From: Nosema muscidifuracis
Taxonomy: Eukaryota > Microsporidia > Nosematidae
Length of the DNA stretch: 64,000 bases
Direction: 5' to 3'
Assembly: GCA_028335825.1 (NCBI GenBank)
Contig: JAIOKI010000011.1
Coordinates: forward strand, 126,501-190,500
Shown here piece by piece: positions 8,760-16,946 of this stretch. Made by a program: the position numbers and the translations under genes. Position 1 is the first letter of the stretch, and each line of letters begins with the position of its first letter. A model generated the notes under the pieces. It did not search any database, had not been told where the DNA came from, and saw nothing but the letters and a program-made list of their open reading frames with translations.

Positions 8760-10133
8760 ATGGCATTCACTCTTCTTACTCAACAAGAAATTGAACAGAT
8801 ACCGAATATTATATACAAGAAGATGGTTATTGAACATAATAATGTATTAGAAACTAATACAACACTAAACCAAACAATTTTAACTAATCAGTATACAATT
8901 AATGATTTGAATAAACAAATATCAATGCTAAAAAATGGGTTATATAATATAAATCTTAGTAAATATTTTTTGGAAATAGAAAATGAAATGTACAAACAGA
9001 GAATAGAAAGTATAAGTAAAGTACTTCTTATACTAGAAAAAGATCCCAATATAGATAAAAAAATAACAAAAAGAAATAGTTCAAGTAGAAATGATAGTAC
9101 ACATACATCCACTTCAAAAACAAGTTCTGTAGTACAAAAACTTATTAAGAAGATTAAGACACTTACTAAGAAAAATAGAACACAATCTTCCAAATATAAA
9201 TCTCTTTTTTCTGAATACCTTAAGATAATAAAATCTAAGGATGAATTATATGATGAATATACAAGAAATTTAGTTGATACAAAAAAATGTACAGAATATA
9301 AGTTTTTATCAGAAAGATGTAATCAATGGGAAAAGAGTTATTATCAAATACTTGATAAATATAATTTAATAGATTATGAATATCAAAAGATATGTTTTGA
9401 GTACAAAGATATTAAAAGTAAATATACAAGATATGTTTTAACTAATAGAGATGATATAATACCAGTTATAGGTAATGAACTTGATAATATTAAAGATTCT
9501 ATACATGAATTTACCAAATCATCTAATGATCTTGATGTAAGAAGTATATTTGATGAGTATTGGAAATATATTGATAAACTTAAAGATAGAATTAATTATT
9601 ATAAAAGCATAGGAAAATATAAAGATATTTTTCAGAATGAGTTAAATATAATGAGAAACATTATTGATGATATATACATGAATATAGATGATAATATAAA
9701 TTTGTTTGTATTAATAAACAAAGAGATAAACACATTAAATGAATTAATTAAGGATATATACAAAAATAAAATAGGAGATACAGAAACACATAGTATAAAT
9801 CATTTATTAATGGAGATATACAATTATAAGAAAGAATTAAGAAATAAAGAAAATATAATAGAAAATTTTAAGAAAGAGATAGAAATTAAAACTGAGTTAT
9901 TAAGTAAAAATGAAATAGTACTTAATAATTTTAAGAATGAAATAATGAATAAATATGAAATTGCAATTTATAATTATAAGAAAGATATAGATATTAAAAC
10001 AGAGTTAATAAATACACAAGCTAATATTATTCAAGAAAGAGATTTAAAAATACAAAAATTAATTCTTTTGCTTACTAAACTTAAACAGGTTAAAGAAGAG
10101 TACATAAATTTAAAGAAGAATTTAAACAAATAG
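8760..10133 (+). CDS. Coiled-coil protein of unknown function (457 residues)
   Basis: A 457-residue protein made almost entirely of predicted coiled coil, rich in lysine, asparagine, isoleucine and glutamate, with no membrane segment or signal peptide. A serine/threonine-rich stretch (about residues 105-125) separates an N-terminal helix from the long C-terminal coil. Internal echoes occur near the end (YNYKKELRNKE, IYNYKKDIDIKTE), suggesting partial duplication. It could be a cytoskeletal, kinetochore, spindle-pole or tethering component; nothing in the sequence decides between these. Start: TTACCCTTAAGAA precedes ATG. Confidence 0.85.
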   Translation: MAFTLLTQQEIEQIPNIIYKKMVIEHNNVLETNTTLNQTILTNQYTINDLNKQISMLKNGLYNINLSKYFLEIENEMYKQRIESISKVLLILEKDPNIDKKITKRNSSSRNDSTHTSTSKTSSVVQKLIKKIKTLTKKNRTQSSKYKSLFSEYLKIIKSKDELYDEYTRNLVDTKKCTEYKFLSERCNQWEKSYYQILDKYNLIDYEYQKICFEYKDIKSKYTRYVLTNRDDIIPVIGNELDNIKDSIHEFTKSSNDLDVRSIFDEYWKYIDKLKDRINYYKSIGKYKDIFQNELNIMRNIIDDIYMNIDDNINLFVLINKEINTLNELIKDIYKNKIGDTETHSINHLLMEIYNYKKELRNKENIIENFKKEIEIKTELLSKNEIVLNNFKNEIMNKYEIAIYNYKKDIDIKTELINTQANIIQERDLKIQKLILLLTKLKQVKEEYINLKKNLNK

Positions 10134-10692
10134 AATATTGTAAAATAAAAGGTTTTTAATTTATCATTGAGATATTATTATTTCTATAATTAGATTAATT
10201 TTTTCATTGGAATAATCATTTAATTTAATAGATGAAAATAAAGTATACATTTATTTTTCAAGGTAATTAATTATTAAATAAGACTTTATATTTAATTTTA
10301 ATTTAATAGATGAAAATAAAGTATATATTTATTTTTCAAGGTAATTAATTATTAAATAAGACTTTATATTTAATTTTAATTTAATAGATGAAAAGTATAC
10401 ATTTATTTTTCAAGGTAATTAATTATTAAATAAGACTTTATATTTAATTTTAATATCATTTTAAAAATATACTTTTAAATCTTCAACATCATTATGTTTA
10501 GAACATTTTAATCATAACTAATATATTATTAATGACACCATTGGTGGTCTTATCATACTCCAAAAAATTACTTCCTACAAACAGGTATTTTATGAATATT
10601 ATTAATTATTTAGGTTTTTTTCAACTCATTTATTCATCTTCAAATTTATTTTATTAAAAATATAGTAAGATATATACATAAAAATCAATTTT
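10134..10692. other. Intergenic spacer between convergent genes
   Basis: No gene is seen. The main content is the 78-bp triple repeat listed separately. It separates two convergent genes. Confidence 0.6.
10225..10454. repeat. 78-bp tandem repeat, three copies
   Basis: Copies begin at 10225, 10303 and 10381 with TTAATAGATGAAAA and are nearly identical. The third lacks four bases (ATAA). Such long, well-conserved units suggest recent amplification. Confidence 0.9.
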
Positions 10693-10935
10693 TTATTTAC
10701 CACTTCTCTTATATTCTTCTTCATAAGCAAGTTCCCTTTCTCGTTTCAATGCTTCTGCTTGTAACTTCTTCTCCCTTTCTGCATCTTCTTTCTCTGTATT
10801 TTTTGCACCTATTTTCCATTTAGCATCTTCTATAGCATCTAATTTTCTTTGTTCTTCTCTTTTTCTTTCTTCTTCTTTCTCAAGTTTACGCATCCTTCCT
10901 TCAAATTTCTTTCTTCCACTTGATGTTCTACTCAT
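10693..10935 (-). CDS. LSO2: Lso2/CCDC124-like ribosome hibernation factor
   Basis: An 80-residue, highly charged helical protein. It has the layout of yeast Lso2 and human CCDC124: an N-terminal basic stretch (SGRKKFEGRMRKLEK), a charged helix, the A.W..G.K (AKWKIGAKNTEK) landmark near residues 38-49, then an E/K-rich helix ending LAYEEEYKRSGK. Lso2 binds idle 80S ribosomes across the decoding and peptidyl-transferase centres. It has been seen on dormant ribosomes of the microsporidian Paranosema locustae, so its presence fits spore dormancy. The first three codons overlap the end of the upstream gene. The start is supported by GGGGTACCCC immediately before ATG. The call is by motif order; another small charged coil is the alternative. 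Confidence 0.8.
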   Translation of the reverse strand: MSRTSSGRKKFEGRMRKLEKEEERKREEQRKLDAIEDAKWKIGAKNTEKEDAEREKKLQAEALKRERELAYEEEYKRSGK

Positions 10936-11125
10936 GGGGTACCCCTTCCATATAAAAATATTCTAAATCTTCATCTGTAATAACAATATATGTTCCAATC
11001 TTTTTTACTATTTTGTATTTTAATATTTTACCATCAGTACAATATAAAAATATTTTATTATCAATATATTCAATACTTTTTATATCTTCATAGTTAATAT
11101 TAGAACATTTCAGAACAACCTTCAT
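10928..11125 (-). CDS. Small conserved-looking hypothetical protein (65 residues)
   Basis: A 65-residue, beta-rich protein with alternating hydrophobic and charged residues (IEYIDNKIFLYCTDGKILKYKIV) and an acidic tail. It has no signal peptide. The gene is convincing because TTTACCCC lies a few bases before ATG. Its 3' end overlaps the Lso2-like start by eight bases on the same strand. The fold could be a small beta-barrel, but I do not recognise a family. The tight overlap might mean joint transcription with the downstream gene, although that gene has its own box. Confidence 0.75.
   Translation of the reverse strand: MKVVLKCSNINYEDIKSIEYIDNKIFLYCTDGKILKYKIVKKIGTYIVITDEDLEYFYMEGVPHE
10936..10945 (-). 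promoter_or_regulatory. Start-proximal box GGGGTACCCC of the Lso2-like gene
   Basis: A perfect 10-bp palindrome abuts the Lso2 ATG. It lies within the last codons (Gly-Val-Pro-His) of the upstream 65-residue gene, so a promoter signal and coding sequence share the same bases. Because it is palindromic it contains both the CCCC and GGGG forms of the signal seen in this window. Confidence 0.7.
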
Positions 11126-11381
11126 AAAAAAAGGGGTAAAAATCCTAACAATCAGTAAAATATTATTTATGATATAATATTTTTATAAAGTATTTTCAGT
11201 ATAATATTTTTTTAAAAGTATTTATAGATGAATAGATATTTTCCCTATATAATTAATATAGATAAATGTAATATTTTCTAATATTAATGTATATAATAAT
11301 TATTCACATAAGATATTTTCTCATATTAATGTATATAATAATTATTTAGATAAAATATTTTCTTTATACAATTATTAATAC

Positions 11382-11846
11382 TTATAAAGATTTAAAATAT
11401 TTGATTATTCCTTTCTCAGTTTGTCTAAAATTCTTCTTTTCTATTAATAAATTATTCATTCTTTCTATCAATTCTACACACATTTCATTAATTTTTCTAA
11501 TCTCCTTCAATTCTCCTGTATCAATTATTTTATAAATTTCATCTTCATGTTTTATATTTTGTATTCTAGTAGATAATGAATTGTACACAATCTTTGTCCA
11601 TTTCTTATACTCATCCAAAACTTCTTTACATAAATCTCTTCTCATATAAGAAAGATCCACTACTTTACCAAATAATTTATCATTAAGTTCTGTAGATTTA
11701 TTATCAGTTTCAATTATAGTATTTTCCTCTATAAATAATTTAAGTTTATTAATTATCTTAAGATCTTCTTTGGATGATGGAGGGAGTTTCTTACATATAG
11801 AAGATATTAGTAAATCAATATTTCTAAGTTTTATCTTTTTAGTCAT
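11382..11846 (-). CDS. Hypothetical helical protein (154 residues)
   Basis: A 154-residue, mostly helical, charged protein with a probable coiled coil from about residue 110 (ELKEIRKINEMCVELIERMNN is in this region) and a basic end (FRQTEKGIIKYFKSL). It has no signal peptide or membrane segment. TATCCCTT directly before ATG supports expression and the start. No family is recognised; a small subunit of a nuclear or kinetochore complex would fit but is only a guess. Confidence 0.7.
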   Translation of the reverse strand: MTKKIKLRNIDLLISSICKKLPPSSKEDLKIINKLKLFIEENTIIETDNKSTELNDKLFGKVVDLSYMRRDLCKEVLDEYKKWTKIVYNSLSTRIQNIKHEDEIYKIIDTGELKEIRKINEMCVELIERMNNLLIEKKNFRQTEKGIIKYFKSL

Positions 11847-11885
11847 AAGGGATAAAAAAATTAAACAAAGTAATTAAAATGTCAT

Positions 11886-12060
11886 TGTATTGTTAATATT
11901 ATGATATTATTATATAGCTATATTATTACTATTATGATATTATTATATTACTATATTACTATATTACTATATTATTATATATCTATTAAGATATTATGAT
12001 GAAGATATCCAATTTTTAAGATATCATTATATCCAACTATTATTTTATCCAATTGTTAAG
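11886..12060. repeat. Low-complexity TATTA/GATAT repeat tract
   Basis: Short imperfect repeats of TATTATGATATTATTATA-type sequence fill the gap before the TPR gene. They include GATATCCAA-like units repeated near 12001-12055. No gene is present. Confidence 0.6.
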
Positions 12061-12081
12061 ATATCATTTTCTTTTTTATTC

Positions 12082-12090
12082 TACCCTTAT
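12082..12090 (+). promoter_or_regulatory. ACCCTT box that fixes the start of the TPR gene
   Basis: TACCCTTAT ends two bases before the ATG at 12092. The frame is open further upstream to an ATG at 12053, but the box lies inside that extension, so the internal ATG is the likely start. Confidence 0.75.
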
Positions 12091-12091
12091 T

Positions 12092-13507
12092 ATGAATAAA
12101 TTATACATTTCCTTATACAATTCTGAATTATACAATGGATCACTTCTTCTTAGTGAATACATTTACAAGAAAGATAAAACTAAAGAATCTTTTAAATACA
12201 TCATCTTAAATTTATATAGATTAGGGTTTTATGTTAAGATCCTTGATATACTTAATGATATTATAATAGATGATTATGATATAAAACTTATCTATTATAA
12301 ATGTATACAAAAGACTGATACATTACCTAATAATAAATCAATATCTATGAATAATAAATCAACTAATATAAGTAATGAATCAATTATAAATAATGGATCA
12401 ATTATAAATAATGGATCAACTAATATAAATAATGAAACAACTAATATAATCAACAAAGAATCTTTAGAAATATTTTTCATTTCTCTTACTAAAAAAGATA
12501 TTCTAAGAAAAGATCTTCTTATTCAATCATTCACAATAGATAAAAATAATTTAGAATCTTTATATTATCTTATAAAAGAAGATCTTATACAAGAAAAAGA
12601 ATTTAAAAAACTTCTTGAAAATTGTCATTTAAAAGATGTATATTTAGAAATATTTCATCCTCTTGTCTCAGAATTCTTTCATCCATTTTATGCATATTTA
12701 TTTTCTAAAATTCTTTATAAATCAAAAGATTTATCTAAATTATTTACTGTGAGTCATAATTCATATAGAGTGTATAAAGATAGTGTATATTCATTCTTAT
12801 CTCTATCATTATATTTTATGTTAGTAAAGAATTATGAAGAAGCTAAAAGAATTTTACTAAAATGTCTTGATTTTGATAAGTCTGATGGTTATGTTTACTT
12901 ATACCTTGGAATTTGTTATAGTAGACTTAGAGAATCTGAAAAGAGTTTAATATGTTTTAATATTAGTAATAAGAAAATGGTATGTACATGGAAGACATAT
13001 TATTATTTATCATATGAGTACCAGAAAATGACTAATTTTGATAAAGCAAGGTTGTATTATAAAGAAGGATTAAGTGTAGAAAGGAATATAAAAATACAAG
13101 AAGGATTTGTTAGTCTTTTAATATTTTGTGAAGATTATAAAGAAGCTTTGTCTTATATAAGTAGTATAATACGTAGTAAGGAATCAGAAAAATCTAATAA
13201 TATTTATTTATTAAAAAGCTATTGTCAGTTATTCTTAGGAAATATTAATGAATCAAAAGATTCTTTGGATAAGTGTGAGAAAGATTATAAATATTATTGT
13301 ACTAAAGGATATATCGAACATTTGACTAATAATATAGAAAAAGCTTGTGATTTTTATAATAAATCATTGTTACTTAATAATAGTCAAATAGTAGAAGATC
13401 TTATGTCATGTGCTTTGAGAAGGAATAAGGAGAATGATGTGTATAATTCATGTACAGAGATATTTGAATATTTATTTTTTAATAATCAAGAGATAGAAGT
13501 TTTATAA
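12092..13507 (+). CDS. TPR-repeat protein, probably APC/C subunit Cdc16/APC6-like
   Basis: A 471-residue protein with tandem tetratricopeptide repeats. An asparagine/serine-rich insert sits near residues 83-125 and is itself repetitive (NNGS.INNGS). The middle (SVYSFLSLSLYFMLVKNYEEAKRILLKC is in this region), then YLYLGICYSRLRESEKSL and YYLSYEYQKMTNFDKARLYYKEGLS, follow the order of repeats in Cdc16. There the text reads SWFAVG.YY.., AW.A.GH.FA.., then Y.GLEY......A..FF. Cdc16 is a scaffold of the anaphase-promoting complex. Cdc23 or Cdc27 remain possible, as does another TPR protein. The longer frame from 12053 is rejected because the promoter box lies inside it. Confidence 0.55.
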   Translation: MNKLYISLYNSELYNGSLLLSEYIYKKDKTKESFKYIILNLYRLGFYVKILDILNDIIIDDYDIKLIYYKCIQKTDTLPNNKSISMNNKSTNISNESIINNGSIINNGSTNINNETTNIINKESLEIFFISLTKKDILRKDLLIQSFTIDKNNLESLYYLIKEDLIQEKEFKKLLENCHLKDVYLEIFHPLVSEFFHPFYAYLFSKILYKSKDLSKLFTVSHNSYRVYKDSVYSFLSLSLYFMLVKNYEEAKRILLKCLDFDKSDGYVYLYLGICYSRLRESEKSLICFNISNKKMVCTWKTYYYLSYEYQKMTNFDKARLYYKEGLSVERNIKIQEGFVSLLIFCEDYKEALSYISSIIRSKESEKSNNIYLLKSYCQLFLGNINESKDSLDKCEKDYKYYCTKGYIEHLTNNIEKACDFYNKSLLLNNSQIVEDLMSCALRRNKENDVYNSCTEIFEYLFFNNQEIEVL

Positions 13508-13810
13508 AGAAATTAGTTAGGGATTTTTAATAAAGAAATTAGTTAAGGATTTTTTTATAAAGAAATTAGTTAGGGATTTTTTAATAAAGAAATTAGTTAG
13601 GGATTTTTCAATAAAGAAATTAGTTAGGGATTTTTAATAAAGAGACTAGGTAAGGATTTTTAATAAAGAAATTAGTTAGGGATTTTTTAGTAAAGAGTCT
13701 AGGTATGGATTTTTTAATAATCAAGAGAAAGAAGTTTTATAAAGAACTAGGTAAGGGTTTTTTACTCATCAAGAGAGTAAGAAGTTTTATAAAGGACTAG
13801 GTAAGCTTTT
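13479..13810. repeat. 27-bp tandem array plus copies of the preceding gene's 3' end
   Basis: About eight copies of a unit like AAAGAAATTAGTTAGGGATT, each 26-27 bp, follow the stop codon. Further on, the gene's last codons (coding AATAATCAAGAG, then GAAGTTTTATAA) reappear near 13716 and again, more diverged, near 13768, each followed by an array-like unit. The array therefore grew from a segment that includes the coding tail and stop. Confidence 0.85.
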
Positions 13811-14059
13811 TTATTAAAGATTTAATTGACTAGTTTTTCTATTCTTAGAACAAGAATGTTTTTTTATTAAAGATTCAATTGACTATTTTTTTAATATGGT
13901 GTTATTGTTAGATGAATCACAATTTACTATAATTATTAAATACCTTTTAACTTGTATTCTCTTAAAAGTGTTATCAAACAAATTATTTTTTTCGTTATAC
14001 CAGTACTTTTTCAGAATTTTAAAAATATTGTTAATTTTCTTTTCCCCTTTTCAATCTAA
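13811..14059. other. Spacer and upstream region of the RING gene
   Basis: No gene is seen. Diverged array remnants (TTTTTTATTAAAGATT units) occur at the left. TTTTCCCCTTTTC ends close to the ATG at 14060 and is the likely start signal. Confidence 0.5.
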
Positions 14060-15376
14060 ATGACAGAAAATATTATTAATGATTCTATAACCACAGAAGT
14101 ATCTAAAGAAGATGGTATTACTTGTCCAATATGTTTTGGAGAATATACTTCTTCAGGAGATCATCGTATTGTTAGTATGAAATGTGGACATTTATTTGGT
14201 AATTCATGTATACTTGAATGGTACAAAAAAAGAAAAATTGTTCTTTGTCCAATATGTGGAACAAAATGTACTAAATCACATCTTCGTCTTATATTTTCAT
14301 CTAAAGTTGTAGCACTAAACCAGGAAAAAGAGTTAAAACTTGTTGAACAATATATATCAGAATTTAATTTACGAAAAAAGTTACAAGAAGAAGTCATTGC
14401 TTTAAAAACTGAAATAGAAGTTTTGAAATTAAATTATAAGACTGATAGTTTGAATACTACTGAATGTACTTGTGGTATTAGAAAAAGAGATAAAAAATTT
14501 AAGTTGAATATGAAGATTAAATGTACATTTAGTACTAAAAAATCTATTCTTTTATATGATCAGATAAATGGAGTTATTATAGTTTCTACTATAAAAGATA
14601 ATTATCCTTGTTTAATTAAATATTTTGAATCAGGTATAACAACTACTAAAATATTTAATGAACCTGGAATTATAAGTAATATAAAATATCTTGATGGAAA
14701 TGTTGCTTTAAGTATTGGTAAAAAGTTGTATATATTAAATATGTATAATTGTAATATTATTTTTGAAGATATCTTGTCTAACAGAATAACAGCCATTGAA
14801 GGATTTTCTTCTAGAGATAGATTGATTGTAGGTGATGATAAAGGATACATTACTGTACTTAATTTAGGAATGAATAAAAGATCTATTAAGATATGTAATA
14901 TACCAATACATTCTATATATTGTACTAATAAAATTATATATATTGGTACAGTTTTTAATGTTTACAAGATAGATATAGTTGAATCATGGGAAGATTTTGT
15001 TAATAGTGAAGATGACGTCATAATTAATATACTAAATTGTGCTGGTGAAAATAAAACTTGTATAAATATATTTGGAGAAGGTAGTAGTTTAGTACTTGTA
15101 TATAGAATAAAAAATAATAAGATAGTACATTATTTTATGAATGATACTCAAGAGAAATTTATTAATTTAAGTCTTAGACAAATTTCAAAATTTAAAGAAT
15201 ATATTTTTAATGGGATGCTCTATTTAGTAGACCAATTTGAGAATAAATTATTAGTAGTTAATTTAGAAGGAGAAAAAATTAACGAATATACATTAGAAGA
15301 GAATATTGTATGCTTTTATGTATATGAAGGAATACTAGTTATACTTAGTGAAGTATTTATTTATGTATTTAAGTGA
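14060..15376 (+). CDS. RING E3 ubiquitin ligase with coiled coil and beta-propeller, RFWD3-like
   Basis: A 438-residue protein. The N-terminal RING (residues 22-70) reads CPIC...CGHLFGNSC..EW......CPICGTK and closely follows the RFWD3 pattern (C.ICFE......CGHLFG..C...W). A coiled coil comes next (about 84-125: EKELKLVEQYISEF is in this region), then C.CG. The C-terminal 290 residues form repeated beta-blades consistent with a WD40-like propeller. This RING, coiled coil, propeller order is that of RFWD3, which ubiquitinates RPA in DNA-damage and fork repair. RFWD3 is about 770 residues, mostly because of a longer N-terminus. The function is inferred from the architecture; another RING-propeller ligase is possible. 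Confidence 0.7.
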   Translation: MTENIINDSITTEVSKEDGITCPICFGEYTSSGDHRIVSMKCGHLFGNSCILEWYKKRKIVLCPICGTKCTKSHLRLIFSSKVVALNQEKELKLVEQYISEFNLRKKLQEEVIALKTEIEVLKLNYKTDSLNTTECTCGIRKRDKKFKLNMKIKCTFSTKKSILLYDQINGVIIVSTIKDNYPCLIKYFESGITTTKIFNEPGIISNIKYLDGNVALSIGKKLYILNMYNCNIIFEDILSNRITAIEGFSSRDRLIVGDDKGYITVLNLGMNKRSIKICNIPIHSIYCTNKIIYIGTVFNVYKIDIVESWEDFVNSEDDVIINILNCAGENKTCINIFGEGSSLVLVYRIKNNKIVHYFMNDTQEKFINLSLRQISKFKEYIFNGMLYLVDQFENKLLVVNLEGEKINEYTLEENIVCFYVYEGILVILSEVFIYVFK

Positions 15377-15475
15377 GTTCATTAGAAGAAAATATTATAT
15401 GCTTTTATTTATGTATTTAAGTGAGTTCATTAGAAGAGAATATTATATGCTTTTATTTATGTATTTAAGTGACTC
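15355..15475. repeat. 48-bp tandem duplication of the RING gene's coding tail
   Basis: The last codons and stop (ATTTATGTATTTAAGTGA) occur three times with a period of 48 bp; TGA lies at 15374, 15422 and 15470. The rest of the unit (TAGAAGAAAATATTATATGC) matches coding sequence near 15290-15312, so the copies derive from the gene's own 3' end. Confidence 0.9.
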
Positions 15476-15499
15476 AAATGATAATGAAAAAAAAATGAT

Positions 15500-16078
15500 T
15501 TATTTTTTACTTGTCTGATTTATCCAACAATCATTACAACAAGGAAGAAATTTCTCTTCATCATTTTCAAGATTTCCTGGATCTACACTTTCTGCTGATA
15601 TATTAAAGTCATATCTAATATTACAAGTAGCACGTTCATTACAAAATTTACAACCAATAGAAAGTTGTTGAGGAATACATCTTTTTTCAAGATATTTTAC
15701 TGTATCCCATTTATTTCTCTTATGATCAGATTCTATTCCAAAGCAATAAATTTTAATATTTGTATTAGTAGCTAATTTTTGTAACTGATCAATATGAGAT
15801 TGAGAAAAGAATTGTATTTCATCACAAAAGACTGCCTTCAAATTATCTATCTTAGATAATGTATCATACAAATTTATTTTATCATCTACAAGGATGTTAG
15901 GTTTATATTCAGGATATCCTTTAGATCTTGATTTAATAATTAGATCATTTCTATCTTTAAAAATCATACTAGGTACTACAAGAAAATATTCAGAAGGAAG
16001 TAGTAGATCGATAAAGTCTGACATAAGTTTAGTCTTACCAGACATTACAGGACCAGTAAAAAATCTAATGAAATTCAT
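15500..16078 (-). CDS. Thymidine kinase (TK1 type), copy 1
   Basis: A 192-residue type II thymidine kinase, which phosphorylates thymidine to dTMP in nucleotide salvage. The P-loop is GPVMSGKTK (9-17). The metal and catalytic motif is DEIQFF (86-91), containing the general-base glutamate. The lid zinc site is formed by C143, C146, C181 and C184 (CKFC and CNDC). Length matches the typical 190-230. TTACCCTT precedes ATG. It is a paralogue of the gene at 16947-17729 on the same strand, with remains of a third copy in between. It converges on the RING gene. Confidence 0.93.
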   Translation of the reverse strand: MNFIRFFTGPVMSGKTKLMSDFIDLLLPSEYFLVVPSMIFKDRNDLIIKSRSKGYPEYKPNILVDDKINLYDTLSKIDNLKAVFCDEIQFFSQSHIDQLQKLATNTNIKIYCFGIESDHKRNKWDTVKYLEKRCIPQQLSIGCKFCNERATCNIRYDFNISAESVDPGNLENDEEKFLPCCNDCWINQTSKK

Positions 16079-16299
16079 AAGGGTAATTAAGAAATTATTT
16101 ATTTATGATTGATTTTTTTTTAAAATAAAGATGTAAAAAGTAAATTGATTTTTTTTAAAATAAAGATGTAAAAGTAAATTGATTTTTTATTTAACGTTCT
16201 ATAAAAAATTTTATTTAATAATTTTTAATTTATGATTTTGTAAGATATTTAATTAAAAAAATAATATTTTGTTATTAGTAATAATTTTAAGAAAAAAAA
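16079..16299. repeat. Spacer with a 36-bp direct duplication
   Basis: Near 16108-16190 a unit (GATTTTTTTTAAAATAAAG, then ATGTAAAAGTAAATT) occurs twice in tandem. The remainder to 16299 is AT-rich and may contain the most decayed end of the thymidine kinase pseudogene. Confidence 0.6.
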
Positions 16300-16710
16300 T
16301 AATCTAATTTAAACATTATATTGAAATTTCTGGTATCTTTAATACTTTTTTTAAAATTAAACCGGTAAAAATTGATTGATCATTCTTTTTTATTTATTTA
16401 AAAAATTTATAATGAGACTTATTTTGGAGAAAATACTAGATAAATATCTATTTATAATACATGATATTTTATTTAGAATAATTTTATAATTAAAAAAGAT
16501 CAACAAATTTATTTCAATAAAAAATTATTTATTTAACGAAAGAAATTTAGAATTCTGATAGTTCGATCGAATAAACGAGAGTTTATTTAAAAAATAGAAA
16601 TTGATGTTTTTTACGATTAAAATATATTCTAAATTAATTAATATGATTTTTGACAGTTATTCTAAATAGAATGTTCTAAGACCATTCAACTATAAATTTT
16701 AATAAGTCAT
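16300..16710 (-). pseudogene. Decayed third thymidine kinase between the two intact copies
   Basis: An intact promoter box (TTACCCTTT) is followed by ATG ACT and then a frame riddled with stops. Read through, the minus-strand translation keeps register with copy 2 over about 60 residues: LEYILIVKNINFY against SEYILVAPNLKYQ, and FIRSNYQNSKFLSL against FIKSRSPGYKEFYPSL. Further on, AATTTC-rich DNA near 16311-16345 (ATTAAAGATACCAGAAATTT) aligns with copy 2 ATTAGGGATACTGGAATTT. The P-loop region is lost. Frame shifts separate the later part. I see no recognisable zinc-lid end. It is a host gene copy lost by mutation; the exact left boundary is uncertain. Confidence 0.65.
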
Positions 16711-16720
16711 AAAGGGTAAG
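16711..16720 (-). promoter_or_regulatory. Orphan ACCCTT box of the thymidine kinase pseudogene
   Basis: CTTACCCTTT abuts the ATG at 16710, exactly as in living genes, although only three sense codons follow before a stop. It may still drive a transcript. Confidence 0.6.
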
Positions 16721-16946
16721 ATTAGATGATATAATATTGAGGAGCTAATAATGTGTTAATTAATATTTTAACAAATATTTGATGTATGCAGTAAAAATAG
16801 TAAGTGGTTTGGTTATTTTCTGAAACTTTATTTTAAGCTAAGCATCAGTTCTGATCAAAATATGAGGATTTATGATAATTAAGATAAATTTATGAAGGAA
16901 GAAAAGACTTATACTTAAATTACAAATATTCAAAATAAGTATTAAT
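16721..16946. other. Spacer between the pseudogene and thymidine kinase copy 2
   Basis: Nothing gene-like is seen. The sequence is AT-rich without clear repeats. Confidence 0.5.

Noticed and set aside
12053-12091. Upstream extension of the TPR gene
   Set aside because: TACCCTTAT lies inside the extension and two bases before the internal ATG.
13479-13810. CRISPR-like array
   Set aside because: The repeats are directly adjacent without unique spacers, and the genome is eukaryotic.
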